This document shows positions 23,601-32,997 of a stretch of 64,000 nt of DNA, piece after piece. Origin of the DNA: Pseudo-nitzschia pungens (taxonomy: Eukaryota; Bacillariophyta; Bacillariophyceae; Bacillariales; Bacillariaceae); assembly GCA_037355855.1 (NCBI GenBank), contig CM074762.1, positions 248,001 to 312,000 of the forward strand. Reading direction: 5' to 3'. Both the position numbers and the translations under genes were made by a program. Positions within the stretch are counted from its first letter, which is position 1; each line of letters starts with the position of its first letter. Below the pieces are notes generated by a model, which worked only from the letters and a program-made list of their open reading frames with translations, did not search any database and was not told the origin of the DNA.

Positions 23601-24222
23601 AGTTGGTCAATTGTGTCAGCAATCCAATCTCCGTTGGAATACTTCCTATCAAAGTATTATTACCTTAAAGAAATAGAAATAAACGCAGCATAAAATGAAT
23701 GAGGATACCATGGTCTTTTTCGACACAACTCATGGAAACAACCCAACCAATTAAAATCATCTTCAAACAACCTACCTAGATACAAGTATGTCAATTGTGT
23801 CAGCAATCCAATCTCTGTGGGGATACTTCCATCTAACCCATTGTTATCTGAAACAAATAATACAAGTCATGAAAAGCAAATGTAAGATTATCAAAAATAG
23901 TATCCCAAGGTCTTCTGCAACAAGACTTATCGAAACAACCGAATTAAAACATCTTCAAACAACCTACTTAAATTCAATGCGGTCAATTGTGTCAGCAATC
24001 CAATCTCTGTGGGGATATTTCCTGTCAAGGCATTATTGTCTGAAAAAAACAACACAAGCAATGAAACGAACATACAAGATGAGATGAATGAACATGGCAA
24101 GGTCTTCTGCAACAAGACTCATCGAAACAACCCAATCAATTAACACGTACCGAAGCTCAAGAGGTTGATTTTTGTCAACAATCCCACCTCAGTAGGGATA
24201 CTGCCATGCAAAGAACGATCGT
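20691..24222 (-). repeat. Tandem LRR exon-intron cassettes, ~184-200 bp each
   Basis: Eighteen 72-nt exons run from high to low coordinate: 24222-24151, 24039-23968, 23847-23776, 23663-23592, 23466-23395, 23268-23197, 23071-23000, 22874-22803, 22690-22619, 22494-22423, 22310-22239, 22113-22042, 21915-21844, 21716-21645, 21516-21445, 21288-21217, 21091-21020, 20894-20823. Spacing is 183-200 bp, with one of 228. All are open in the same phase. A decayed copy at 20710 supplies the stop codon. Introns are almost as similar as exons and fall into two types, one ending in GCATTATTTGTTTCAG and one ending in TTTCTATTTCTTTCAG. Confidence 0.95.
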
Positions 24223-26900
24223 CTGTAAAAAGCAATACAGGTTATGAAACAAACGTGCAAGATGAGATTCATGAACATGCCAAGATCTTCTGTAACAAAA
24301 CTCTTGGTAACAAATCAAAAAAAAATTAAGATCTTCCTTACCAAGATCAATACTTTTCATATCTTTCAGCATCTCAAATGTATAGCTTTCCAAGGTTGTT
24401 TCATAGTCAAGAATAACTGAAAACAACAGTGATCAGTTTGAATGCCTCATCAGTTCCGAATTAGTGTTTTTATCAATTAAGGGTCACTTGCAAGTTCTCA
24501 CTTACAAATTGAAAAATATTTGCGCTCCTCTTCAGTAGAGATTTTTTTTTTTGAAATGGTATTGTAACCATCTGATACAGTATACTTTAGTTCTGAAAAC
24601 GATTCTTTCTCATCACCTGAGGCTTCCAAATATAGTGTGCAGTTTGCAATGGGACTTATTTGTACATCTGTCATAGTATTCAACTCCGGGGACTTCAAAA
24701 CAACTGAAAGAACATTTTGTCCATCACATTCGAATGTTAAAGTAGGCATGGTGTCATGAAAGTTGATTGAAACTACCTCAATGAAAACTTGTTTCATGCT
24801 TGGGTCAATACAGTGTGGATAACCATCCCCTGAGAGAACTTTGGTGCCAAACACAGTTGCCAAGTTCAATCCACCCTTTCCGCAACTTTCAGAAATATTG
24901 CATGTAGCAGCGCAGCAGTCACCTCCATCGTAGTCATATTCCTTTCGATTGAAATATTCACTGCATATCCCATCACCGATGTAGTCAGAGCAAATCCTTT
25001 GGCTGTCTTCAAGATCAGCAACAACAAGATCCAGGGGCTGATTGGACAGGGAATACCATGGTTCTGAAAAAGAGTTGTAGACATCAAACGAATCTGTCTT
25101 AGATGAATACCCCACTGCCTCACTTTCTGTAGCAAAACAAGGATTATCAAAGGTAGTACCATTGGCAAATATACCATTGAAAAGGACCCAACGTCGATCG
25201 CTCTTACAATAACCAATCTGTGTATGAGATGCTCCTGAAAAATTATAGTTGTGACGTTTGTTATAACTGATGGATCCCATCAAATCATAACAACCAGTGA
25301 ACTCTTCAAGTGTATTCTCAAACTTCAATTGTATGGTACGCGTAATCCATTTGTCACTGCTTTCTTGAGAAGCTATGACAAAGACAATCAATCCAAATAG
25401 TATGGCACTGGTTGTGGAAATGGCAATGTTTGACCTTCTATTTTTATGCTTTGGAATGCTCCATGTAGGAAAAGGTTCTTTTTCCACCCTCTGGGCTGCC
25501 ATCTCCAGCTTCCATCCATACCTGCCAGCTCTAGCTAGTTTGAATGCAGTGTCATCCAGCAATGAAATGAGATTTGCCTGTGATAGTCCATGAACAAATG
25601 AAAGGTTTTTGACAAAGAAGGATGATATGTTAGTTTCAGTCAGTTTCCATGTTGTGCCATTTCAGATGACAACCATTACATGCTTTCAATGAGTATTACT
25701 TACTGCAGTAAAATTGAGGACAATCTCCATCACATCGGATGATGTCATCACAAGAAGAAATACTGCAAAAATTGCCAAAATTCCCTGTACAAAACGAAGG
25801 ACACAAGAAAATGCCATGCGTATGACGTCACCACTCATTCTTGTTCTGCATAATTGAGGAAACATCTCAGAAGCCAAAAGGATCTCCAACAAGCTTGCTT
25901 CTGGGAAAATCATGTACGACAGGATTGCTATGAGCTGTGTTGCACGAACAATGGGTGGGGCGTTTGCTGGGATAAATCCCGCCCAAAAATCAGCATCTGG
26001 ATTATCAACCTCGCCGGATGTTCTTGACTCCTCCCTGATGACACTCATGATCATGAGAACAAATAAGGATGACTGGAATAGGAAGACCAAAATTCCAAAG
26101 CAAAATTCATCGGGCTCGTCCTTGGGGCTGAAGATTGCCAAAAATGAGTATGCGTCCTTAGGAAAATTGTTTTTTTGGGTAAGAAAACCTGGGGGGGAAG
26201 CCCCATTGCCATTTTGGACTTCCAATACACATAGTACCCCAAGAACCAGTAAACAAAAACTGCCATAAATAAGACTGGGAAGCAATGAACTTTTGGAATC
26301 AAACTCAAAGAGGACAGTGATTGAACTCAGAACTATGAAACCAACCAGCAGGAAGCATGCAACCGCTAGCAGTGGCACGCCTTGTTTCCTTCCCACAATT
26401 TCACTATTTTCGGGGTTCAAATCCAACTCTGTGTTTTTTTGTATGTTGTTCGTCACGATTTCTCTCTCAAGCCCCTCATTCGTAACCTCTGTCGGTTTGT
26501 CGCTAGTGACTGCATTGGGTGAAACCTGTGTATCAAAAGTGATTGGTCTTTCACCATTATTTTTCGCTTCGTTCGTGACATTATCACTATTATTTTTCGG
26601 ACCAATAGCAGTTGCGCCCGCATCATCCTTCGCAACAACGGTGTCGATGTTGTGAGCCGGTGCCGCGGTCGGTGAGTTTCCTCTATCCGTCGCGATAGTA
26701 CCCTCGGTTTGGATTGCAAAGCCGCCAAGATTTGCAACCATTTTTGACGCTGCGGAATCCATTAGTTCCCCCTCTTCCGAGGTTGTCGCAGATGGCTCGT
26801 CGTCGACGACAAACATGTCGTTGTTCCCATCAATAATTTCCGTTGCGTTGCCCTGCGGGAGAGCTCTGGATGGGATCATGGTTGTTTCGATTTTTGGCAC
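20691..26900 (-). CDS. Multi-span membrane LRR receptor-like protein with LNR module
   Basis: I model 22 exons: 26900-25704; 25577-24506; 24416-24342; eighteen 72-nt exons (coordinates in the repeat entry); and a terminal 20710-20691 ending in TGA. All junctions are GT-AG and in phase, totalling 3,660 nt and 1,219 aa. Residues 1-170 are acidic and disordered. Hydrophobic spans lie at about 175-198, 205-227, 266-288, 320-342 and 363-386, with another at 449-469 in exon 2. A cysteine-rich region with a Notch/LNR-like motif (CSDYIGDGIC, YDYDGGDC) is at about 595-625, lacking one usual Cys. Residues 782-1213 are 18 plant-type LRRs (LDGSIPTEIGLLTQL). LNR and LRR modules normally act outside the cell, so a surface receptor or adhesion role is likely. 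The ligand is unknown, and there is no kinase domain. Topology is open because the number of spans is not certain. Confidence 0.85.
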
Positions 26901-28434
26901 ACAAGTGCTTTGTCAAAGTCGTTCAGTAATGGGGTTTGGTTCTTTGGTCGTCGGACTCTAGGGCAGAGAAAACAAATTGCAAAGGATGGCGAAGCGACGA
27001 CACCGTTGTTGTGTGTTTCTTTTATCGAGAGATGGAAAACGTTGCCGAGATCCAAAGGATCGATGAAAAGGGTGTCGGAGGTTTTGGAATCGATGGGTAG
27101 ATACGTTTGTCGACGTTTCGGTTTTGAGCGACGACGCGGACGATGATGAAGATTCCTTCTGTTCGCCGAAGAAAATCACCGTCGAATCCCGAAAGGGTTG
27201 TAGTGTTCGAGATCGATTTTGGTTCGGCCCTCAACCAACAAAGGATAGAAGTAGTAGAAAGATCGCCGTAAGAAGAGATCTGCACGCAAAGAAAACAAAA
27301 TAATGATGAATGCGGGTGCACCGACGAAAAAAAATCGGAGTACAAAGTTCGTACGCGTAATTACTTGTGCTGGTTCTGAGAAAAGTGGAAGCACGTACAC
27401 AACTTCGTATTATGGTAACTTAAGGCTTAGTATGTCGTAGTACAAAGATTGTGAACGAGCTCATCCAGCCCAGTGTCAGTCTTGGTCGTACAATTTTTTT
27501 CAGCTTTCGAAGGGTCATTACTATTCACAATATTCCATACCGGTATTTTTCATTCGTGTCTTCTTTTGATTCTTTTGATCCCATTGGTCGAATTATTTTG
27601 ACAACAAGAACTACTATTACGTAGTATTTGGAATTGCGATAGTAATCTTACAACACAATGACACACGAGTCGTACAGAACCCGTAAACGACCAACTGAAC
27701 AGTCATTTCTAACACCCGGGAATAAAAGCAGAAATCCGCGTCCTACCGTGGATGACAACAAGAGCTAGGGCTTTTGACCAAAAAAATGAATACTACGCAC
27801 TTCGTAATAATACGGTAAGGTTAGTAAGATTTACGGTCCTCCGGAAAAAAAAAAATTCTCTCGTCAACAACAGCAACAAATGTACCGTAGCACCATCAAC
27901 TAAACGTACCGGTACGTAACCTTAATTACTACTACTAGGATACAAGGATAGCGTAAGGTTACGGTACCTAGTCGCTGCAATGGGAGAAATCGGAAACCCT
28001 TTCCTCTCAAAATGACTAAGCTTACCGGTAAAAAGTAAGGTTACAATCGTAAGCCTTAAAAGATCTTACTTCGTAAACAGGATGATTGGTTCACCACTTA
28101 TTTTTTCTTTCGGATTTTCTCCCATCAGTTGATCTGTGGCGTCATACCGTAAGGATTACCGTAAGATTACGTACCTGGTATGTTGTGTCGAAAGATGGAA
28201 CGATCCATGGCGGTAGGGTACTGCACGTAAGGTTACGAGTAAAAAACCTTACTGTAAAACAAAAAAAATAGAAAGAAAAGTAAAAAGATTAGTACGATAC
28301 GACTAATTCGTGCCAATCACCCATCCATCATCCCAAGGCGAAAGAACTACGATGAGGCAAGGGACGACGGCATAGCACCACACGCAACCCATAGTGACGC
28401 AACTATTGCTTTCGAGAATTGAGAGAACCAAACA
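26901..28434. promoter_or_regulatory. Divergent promoter region between LRR receptor and AAA+ ATPase
   Basis: The two flanking genes start on opposite strands, so their promoters must lie here. From 27,780 to 28,260 there is a dense cluster of GTAAGGTTACG/TACCGTAA-type motifs and GGTACC or GTACCGGTAC palindromes. No defined TATA element was identified. Confidence 0.4.
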
Positions 28435-31400
28435 ATGAGTTTTTCGAGAGGCACCTGCTCTCTCTGCCGCTGCGTACCGGCAGAACACGAAAACGAACAC
28501 GGACATCCTCTCGTGCGGAGGGAACAACATGAGCCATCTTCTTCGGTTTCTTTGTTGTCGGTGTCGTCGTCCTTGATTCGTTCTCGTAATCCCGTTCGTC
28601 GACGAAACCGGCGGCGGAACCTCTCCGCGAGCAATGAAGCTAGTCCCGACGACGAAGATCGAGATCGGCGAGAGAACACTTCAATTCATCCGAAGTCGCG
28701 GAAGGAACGGCCACCAAGCCTCGTTCTGATCCATGACGGCGGAGGGGCAAATGCCGGAGAAGCCAACAGCAAAAGCAACGCACCGAAGCAAGACCCGGGC
28801 CTGGTCCTCTGCAAATGGAAACACGGTGAAACTTCTTGGCCGATGCCCGGCAATATTGGTTCTCCGATGCGATCCATTCTTCGATTCGACGACAGCGTTC
28901 GGATTGTTTCCAGAGGAGTCGGAATGGTCCGGGGAAACAGTTGCGACAACGGCGGGGAAAGCAAAGGAACTCGTGCTGCGATGATGGAAGATTTGTTGCT
29001 GAACCACTACGTGTACGACAACATGGACAATTACGAAAACGAGAACGCAATCAATAACAATAACACTAAGAATAACAACAACAAAGATATCAATAACTGC
29101 GGCGATGGACGATACAAAAAGCAAAGGACCAGTTGGAATCTGGGAGACGTGGATCCGACGATTCTCGGAGAGAGGTGCTCGTGCAACGACGATCCGAATC
29201 CCCACAGAGAGAACAAAGGCAAGAAGAATGCCGGGAACGGGCATCCCCGTCGCCTCGCGATTCTCGAATCCGGTTCTGTATCACCGCACGGTCCTCGCGG
29301 AGTCGCGCTCCCCCTGTATGGTCCGTCGGTTGACCTCCTGCCGCTCCAATCCGTGGTGATCTCCATCGTTGGTGGTGGTGGCGGTGGCGGTGGCGGTGGT
29401 GGTTTCAGGGACAAGGGCAAGGACAATGGCTCCGATCTCGGGGAGGAGCGAGAGCGGGACCGACTGTCGATCCTGCGAGAAGCCTTCTGGAAGCGACAAC
29501 TGGTGGGAAGGGTTCTCGCGTTCGATGACCAATGGACGACAAGGGTGCGGCTCGATTCGGACGGTCCTCCGCGAGACGGCAGCAGCGCCGAACATACCAA
29601 TGCCGTTGCCAATGTCGATCCCTTTTCTGTGTACGCCAGAGTAGAATCCTGCACTCCGATGGCATCGATGAGAATGACCACGACTCCGACGCACACACCA
29701 ACCTCCGCGTCGTCGTCTTCGCTATCGCATTGGAGTTCGAATTCGAATGCGAATGCGAATGCGAATGCAACGAATTCCAATCGCGGCGGATGCCCGTCCT
29801 CGCTGCCCCGCGACTTTTGCGTCGTGTTGCCCAGCACGTACATCACCATTCGACATGAACAATGTTTCGTGCCGGTACCGGTGCCAATGCCCGAAGAATT
29901 TCCGGAACAAAGACATCCTCCGAGATCGGAACGCAGCGCGCTGCTCGAAAAGCCTCCCAGCCCCGCGGCGCGTCGCCTGGTGGAAACGCTCCGGTGCATC
30001 CGAAGCAATGGCAGCTGCGATACCAACGCCAACGCCGATGTGCCGAGAAGCTTTCTCCTTTCGGGGGCACCCGGGGTGGGGAAAACCTTTAGTGTTTCGT
30101 GGGCCGCCAACGCTTTTCCCGACACGGTGGTGTGCTCCCTGCGTGGCTCGGAGTTGCTCCAGCAAAAGGGAGGTGCAACGGCACCCGGGACCAAGAATCC
30201 GGGATCTCCATCACGGGCACTGGAATGGGAATTTCTCCGCGTGGTCCGGGCTCTATCGCGGACCGATGTGGATTCAATGACGCAGACTACGAAACATCAC
30301 CGTTCTCCTGATGCTGCTGCTCCTGCTGCTGCCACTACCACCACCGGCCTGATCTTTTTGGACGAATGCGATGCGCTGGTCAGCGTAGAACCCGTCGCTG
30401 CCATGCTTGCCGCATTGCTGGACAGGGTCTCCGGACGGTCCACCGGCGGCAACGCCGAGGAGCGCTGCTGGAAGAGGATTGTCGTGGTGGGTGCCACCAA
30501 TCGCATCGACTCGATTCCCTCCTACCTGCGTCGCGCCGGACGCTTCGATCGCGAGATTCCGATGGCCCCGCCCCAGGCAGGGGAACGGGCTCGTCTCCTG
30601 GCCTCACTGCTCGGCAAGGTCCAGCAAAGCAGCTCTGGCGGGCGAGCACAAGAACAAAAACAAGAACATCACGAACAAGACTCGTCCCCGATCGATCCAG
30701 AGCGCAACTCGTCCCTACCCAGCCCGGAGGAGCTCCGCGAATTTGCCGAGCTCTGCGTCGGATACGTCGCCGCGGATTTGTCGGCGCTCGTGCGAAAGGC
30801 CTGGCTATTGCGCCTACAGGACAAAGCTCCTGGGGATTCTTTTTCCATTTCCATCGCCCACCTCGAGGCTGCCCGGAGGGTGGTCGGTGCCTCGGCTCTC
30901 CGGGACGCTTCCCTCGCGGCTCCCCCAAAGATCACCTGGGACGAAATTGCCGGCGATCCCGGCGGAGCCAAGACCGCGCTGCGCCGGGCCATCGAGTGGC
31001 CCCGCCTCAAGGCACGGGAGTTTGCGCTGCTGGGCCTGCAGCCCTGCCGAGGGATCCTCCTGCACGGACCCCCCGGCTGCGCCAAGACCACCCTGGCGCG
31101 GGCGGCAGCGGGATCGTCCGGCGTGGCCTTTTTGTCGCTGAGCCCGGCGCAGGTCTACGCGTCCTCGTACGTCGGGGAGGCCGAGCGGGTGGTGCGGCAG
31201 GCCTTTCACCTGGCGCGATCCACGGCCCCCTGCGTCCTGTTTTTCGACGAGATCGACTCGATCTTTGGCAGCTGCGGGGGCAACGGCGGGGGCAGCGGCG
31301 ATCTGGGGGGCAGCGGCCGGGGGAGCTCGGCGGAAGCGCGAGTCCTGTCCACCTTTTTGAACGAAATGGACGGGGTGGACATTGCTGGTGCGGGAGCCGA

Positions 31401-31920
31401 CGGGGTTCTGGTCCTGGGAGCCACCAACCGTCCGTGGACGCTGGATCCAGCGCTGCTCCGGCCGGGGCGACTGGGGGACAAGATCGTGTATCTGCCTCCG
31501 CCCGATGCGGAGGCCCGGCGATCCATTTTTGCGAAGCAGTTTGGAGGCGCGCTCGTATTCGATGACGACAAAAACGGAAGCAACGGCGGCAGCAGGAACA
31601 GCAGCAGCAATAACGGACGCGCGGATTCCGAAATGACCTGGGATGTCGACCCCAGCATCCTGGTCGACCTCAGTAAGGGAATGACGGGTGCCGAAATCCT
31701 CGGTGCATGCCAGGAGGCCAAGATCCATTGGATGAGAGAAAAAATCCTCCGTTTCGACCAGGACAGCGGAACGATGCGGGACGAAAGCGAGGACGACTTT
31801 ACGCAGCAGGATTGCATCGTGAACAGCCTCTTGTCTGTGAAGCCACTCCTGTCCAATCCCGAAGCTCTCGAGGAATTCCGCATCTTCGAAAACCGGGACA
31901 AGAAAGGTTTCCTCGGATAG
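28435..31920 (+). CDS. AFG2/SPATA5-family tandem AAA+ ATPase
   Basis: A single exon encodes 1,161 aa. A long N-terminal region (1-520) with Asn, Gly and Ser runs precedes two AAA+ modules. D1 has Walker A GAPGVGKT (544-551), Walker B LIFLDECDAL (Asp643-Glu644) and RRAGRFDRE. D2 has Walker A GPPGCAKT (878-885), Walker B CVLFFDEID (Asp938-Glu939) and arginine fingers in RPGRLGDK (Arg1009, Arg1012). The Cys-Ala-Lys-Thr form of the D2 Walker A, a D1 with Glu-Cys-Asp, and the overall layout fit the AFG2/SPATA5/SPATA5L1 branch of the CDC48 family. These act in release of factors from maturing 60S ribosomes. Which paralogue it is cannot be settled by eye. A Gly/Ser-rich insertion follows the D2 Walker B. 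The 3' end converges with IF-3, 129 bp away. Confidence 0.9.
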   Translation: MSFSRGTCSLCRCVPAEHENEHGHPLVRREQHEPSSSVSLLSVSSSLIRSRNPVRRRNRRRNLSASNEASPDDEDRDRRENTSIHPKSRKERPPSLVLIHDGGGANAGEANSKSNAPKQDPGLVLCKWKHGETSWPMPGNIGSPMRSILRFDDSVRIVSRGVGMVRGNSCDNGGESKGTRAAMMEDLLLNHYVYDNMDNYENENAINNNNTKNNNNKDINNCGDGRYKKQRTSWNLGDVDPTILGERCSCNDDPNPHRENKGKKNAGNGHPRRLAILESGSVSPHGPRGVALPLYGPSVDLLPLQSVVISIVGGGGGGGGGGGFRDKGKDNGSDLGEERERDRLSILREAFWKRQLVGRVLAFDDQWTTRVRLDSDGPPRDGSSAEHTNAVANVDPFSVYARVESCTPMASMRMTTTPTHTPTSASSSSLSHWSSNSNANANANATNSNRGGCPSSLPRDFCVVLPSTYITIRHEQCFVPVPVPMPEEFPEQRHPPRSERSALLEKPPSPAARRLVETLRCIRSNGSCDTNANADVPRSFLLSGAPGVGKTFSVSWAANAFPDTVVCSLRGSELLQQKGGATAPGTKNPGSPSRALEWEFLRVVRALSRTDVDSMTQTTKHHRSPDAAAPAAATTTTGLIFLDECDALVSVEPVAAMLAALLDRVSGRSTGGNAEERCWKRIVVVGATNRIDSIPSYLRRAGRFDREIPMAPPQAGERARLLASLLGKVQQSSSGGRAQEQKQEHHEQDSSPIDPERNSSLPSPEELREFAELCVGYVAADLSALVRKAWLLRLQDKAPGDSFSISIAHLEAARRVVGASALRDASLAAPPKITWDEIAGDPGGAKTALRRAIEWPRLKAREFALLGLQPCRGILLHGPPGCAKTTLARAAAGSSGVAFLSLSPAQVYASSYVGEAERVVRQAFHLARSTAPCVLFFDEIDSIFGSCGGNGGGSGDLGGSGRGSSAEARVLSTFLNEMDGVDIAGAGADGVLVLGATNRPWTLDPALLRPGRLGDKIVYLPPPDAEARRSIFAKQFGGALVFDDDKNGSNGGSRNSSSNNGRADSEMTWDVDPSILVDLSKGMTGAEILGACQEAKIHWMREKILRFDQDSGTMRDESEDDFTQQDCIVNSLLSVKPLLSNPEALEEFRIFENRDKKGFLG

Positions 31921-32049
31921 CGGAGAAAGTACACATCTCAAACAATAACGATAATGGCTCGTTTCGCATTGTTCAGCGTGAACTGGAAATTCCACTTTTT
32001 CTTTCACTTTTTCCCTATGATTTTATGCTCTATACAGAAGGTTGCGGTG

Positions 32050-32997
32050 CTACTTTTTGGGCTCGAAGCGAACGCGGTAAAAGGATTTCGTTTCGTTCGT
32101 CTGTGGCTCCCGCTTCATGTCCCCGTGATCGGACAGGAGTATCCGGATCTGATCGACCAGCTCGATCCCTGCATTCGGATTCTCGCGGAGGGTCCTCATC
32201 CTGCAAAATACCGTGAACTCGCAGTCGTGTCCCTTGGTCAGAAATCCCTTGAGGCGGTCGAGCTTCCGTTCCAGGTCGTTGCTCTCGATGCCCGCCTTGA
32301 AACGGAAGGACTTGAGCTCATTGCGATTGGCCGCGGCTTGCTGCTGCTTTTTCTGCGCTTGCTTGTGCTTGTACTCCAGCTTGGACAGGTCCGTAGCCCG
32401 GATCACGGGGGGATCGCCGCTTATGTTCGCGCCGATCAGGTCTAGCTCGCGGTCCAGCGAGATGCCAATCGCCTCAGTCAGCGAGAGAATCTCCACGGAG
32501 GACGGCGTGTCCGGACCCTCGTCGATGACCAACCGCACGGTGACCCTGTCGGCCGACGACGCGCCGGTGTCCCGGATCAGTCGGCCGACGAGATCCTCGT
32601 TGGATAGAACGCCGCCATTGCTGCTGTGATTCCCGGATTTGTTGTTCTTTTTTCCTCTGCGCGACGCAAAGGATCTGGAACAACCGACAACCCCCGTCGG
32701 GCGCAGCCACGGTAGCGGGCCGATGCTGGTTGTATGCAATGATGCCTGTCGAAGAGGATACAATGCTTCGCCTCGTTGCGTCAAAAATCTTCCGAGATTG
32801 TAATGCTGCTGGTTGCCTACCGGCAGGGACGCTCGGCCACCAGTTGTTGTTGCAATTCCGGTTGATAGTTTCCGGCGGTAGCCCTCGTCCTCGTTAGGGG
32901 AATTTGACAAATTCTGTGCTGTTTGTGTACAGGGACGCGTCCGCAGTGCACGGCGGGGAGCACGGAATGCGTGCAGCAAGAGGGGCCTCGACGACAT
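32050..32997 (-). CDS. Translation initiation factor IF-3, probably mitochondrial
   Basis: This 315-aa single exon starts with an Arg-rich, acid-free presequence (MSSRPLLLHAFRAPRRALRT) typical of mitochondrial import. The IF-3 N-terminal domain spans about 130-215 (LVIDEGPDTPSSVEILSLTE, LDLIGANISGDPPVIRATD). A linker helix follows (LEYKHKQAQKKQQQ). The C-terminal domain is at about 225-315 (FRFKAGIESNDLERKLDRL, FLTKGHDCEFTVFCR). IF-3 keeps ribosomal subunits apart and proofreads start-codon pairing. The C-domain is diverged in its FRGRE-equivalent region (FCRMRTLRENP). No A-F plastid motif is present, so a plastid location is less likely. Confidence 0.88.
   Translation of the reverse strand: MSSRPLLLHAFRAPRRALRTRPCTQTAQNLSNSPNEDEGYRRKLSTGIATTTGGRASLPVGNQQHYNLGRFLTQRGEALYPLRQASLHTTSIGPLPWLRPTGVVGCSRSFASRRGKKNNKSGNHSSNGGVLSNEDLVGRLIRDTGASSADRVTVRLVIDEGPDTPSSVEILSLTEAIGISLDRELDLIGANISGDPPVIRATDLSKLEYKHKQAQKKQQQAAANRNELKSFRFKAGIESNDLERKLDRLKGFLTKGHDCEFTVFCRMRTLRENPNAGIELVDQIRILLSDHGDMKREPQTNETKSFYRVRFEPKK

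Noticed and set aside
29031..30194. 387-codon minus-strand frame opposite the AAA+ ATPase
   Set aside because: It is a shadow of the low-complexity N-terminal half of the ATPase; no conserved motifs.
30814..32007. 397-codon minus-strand frame across the AAA+ D2 region
   Set aside because: The sense strand carries complete Walker and arginine-finger motifs, and the antisense product is unpatterned.
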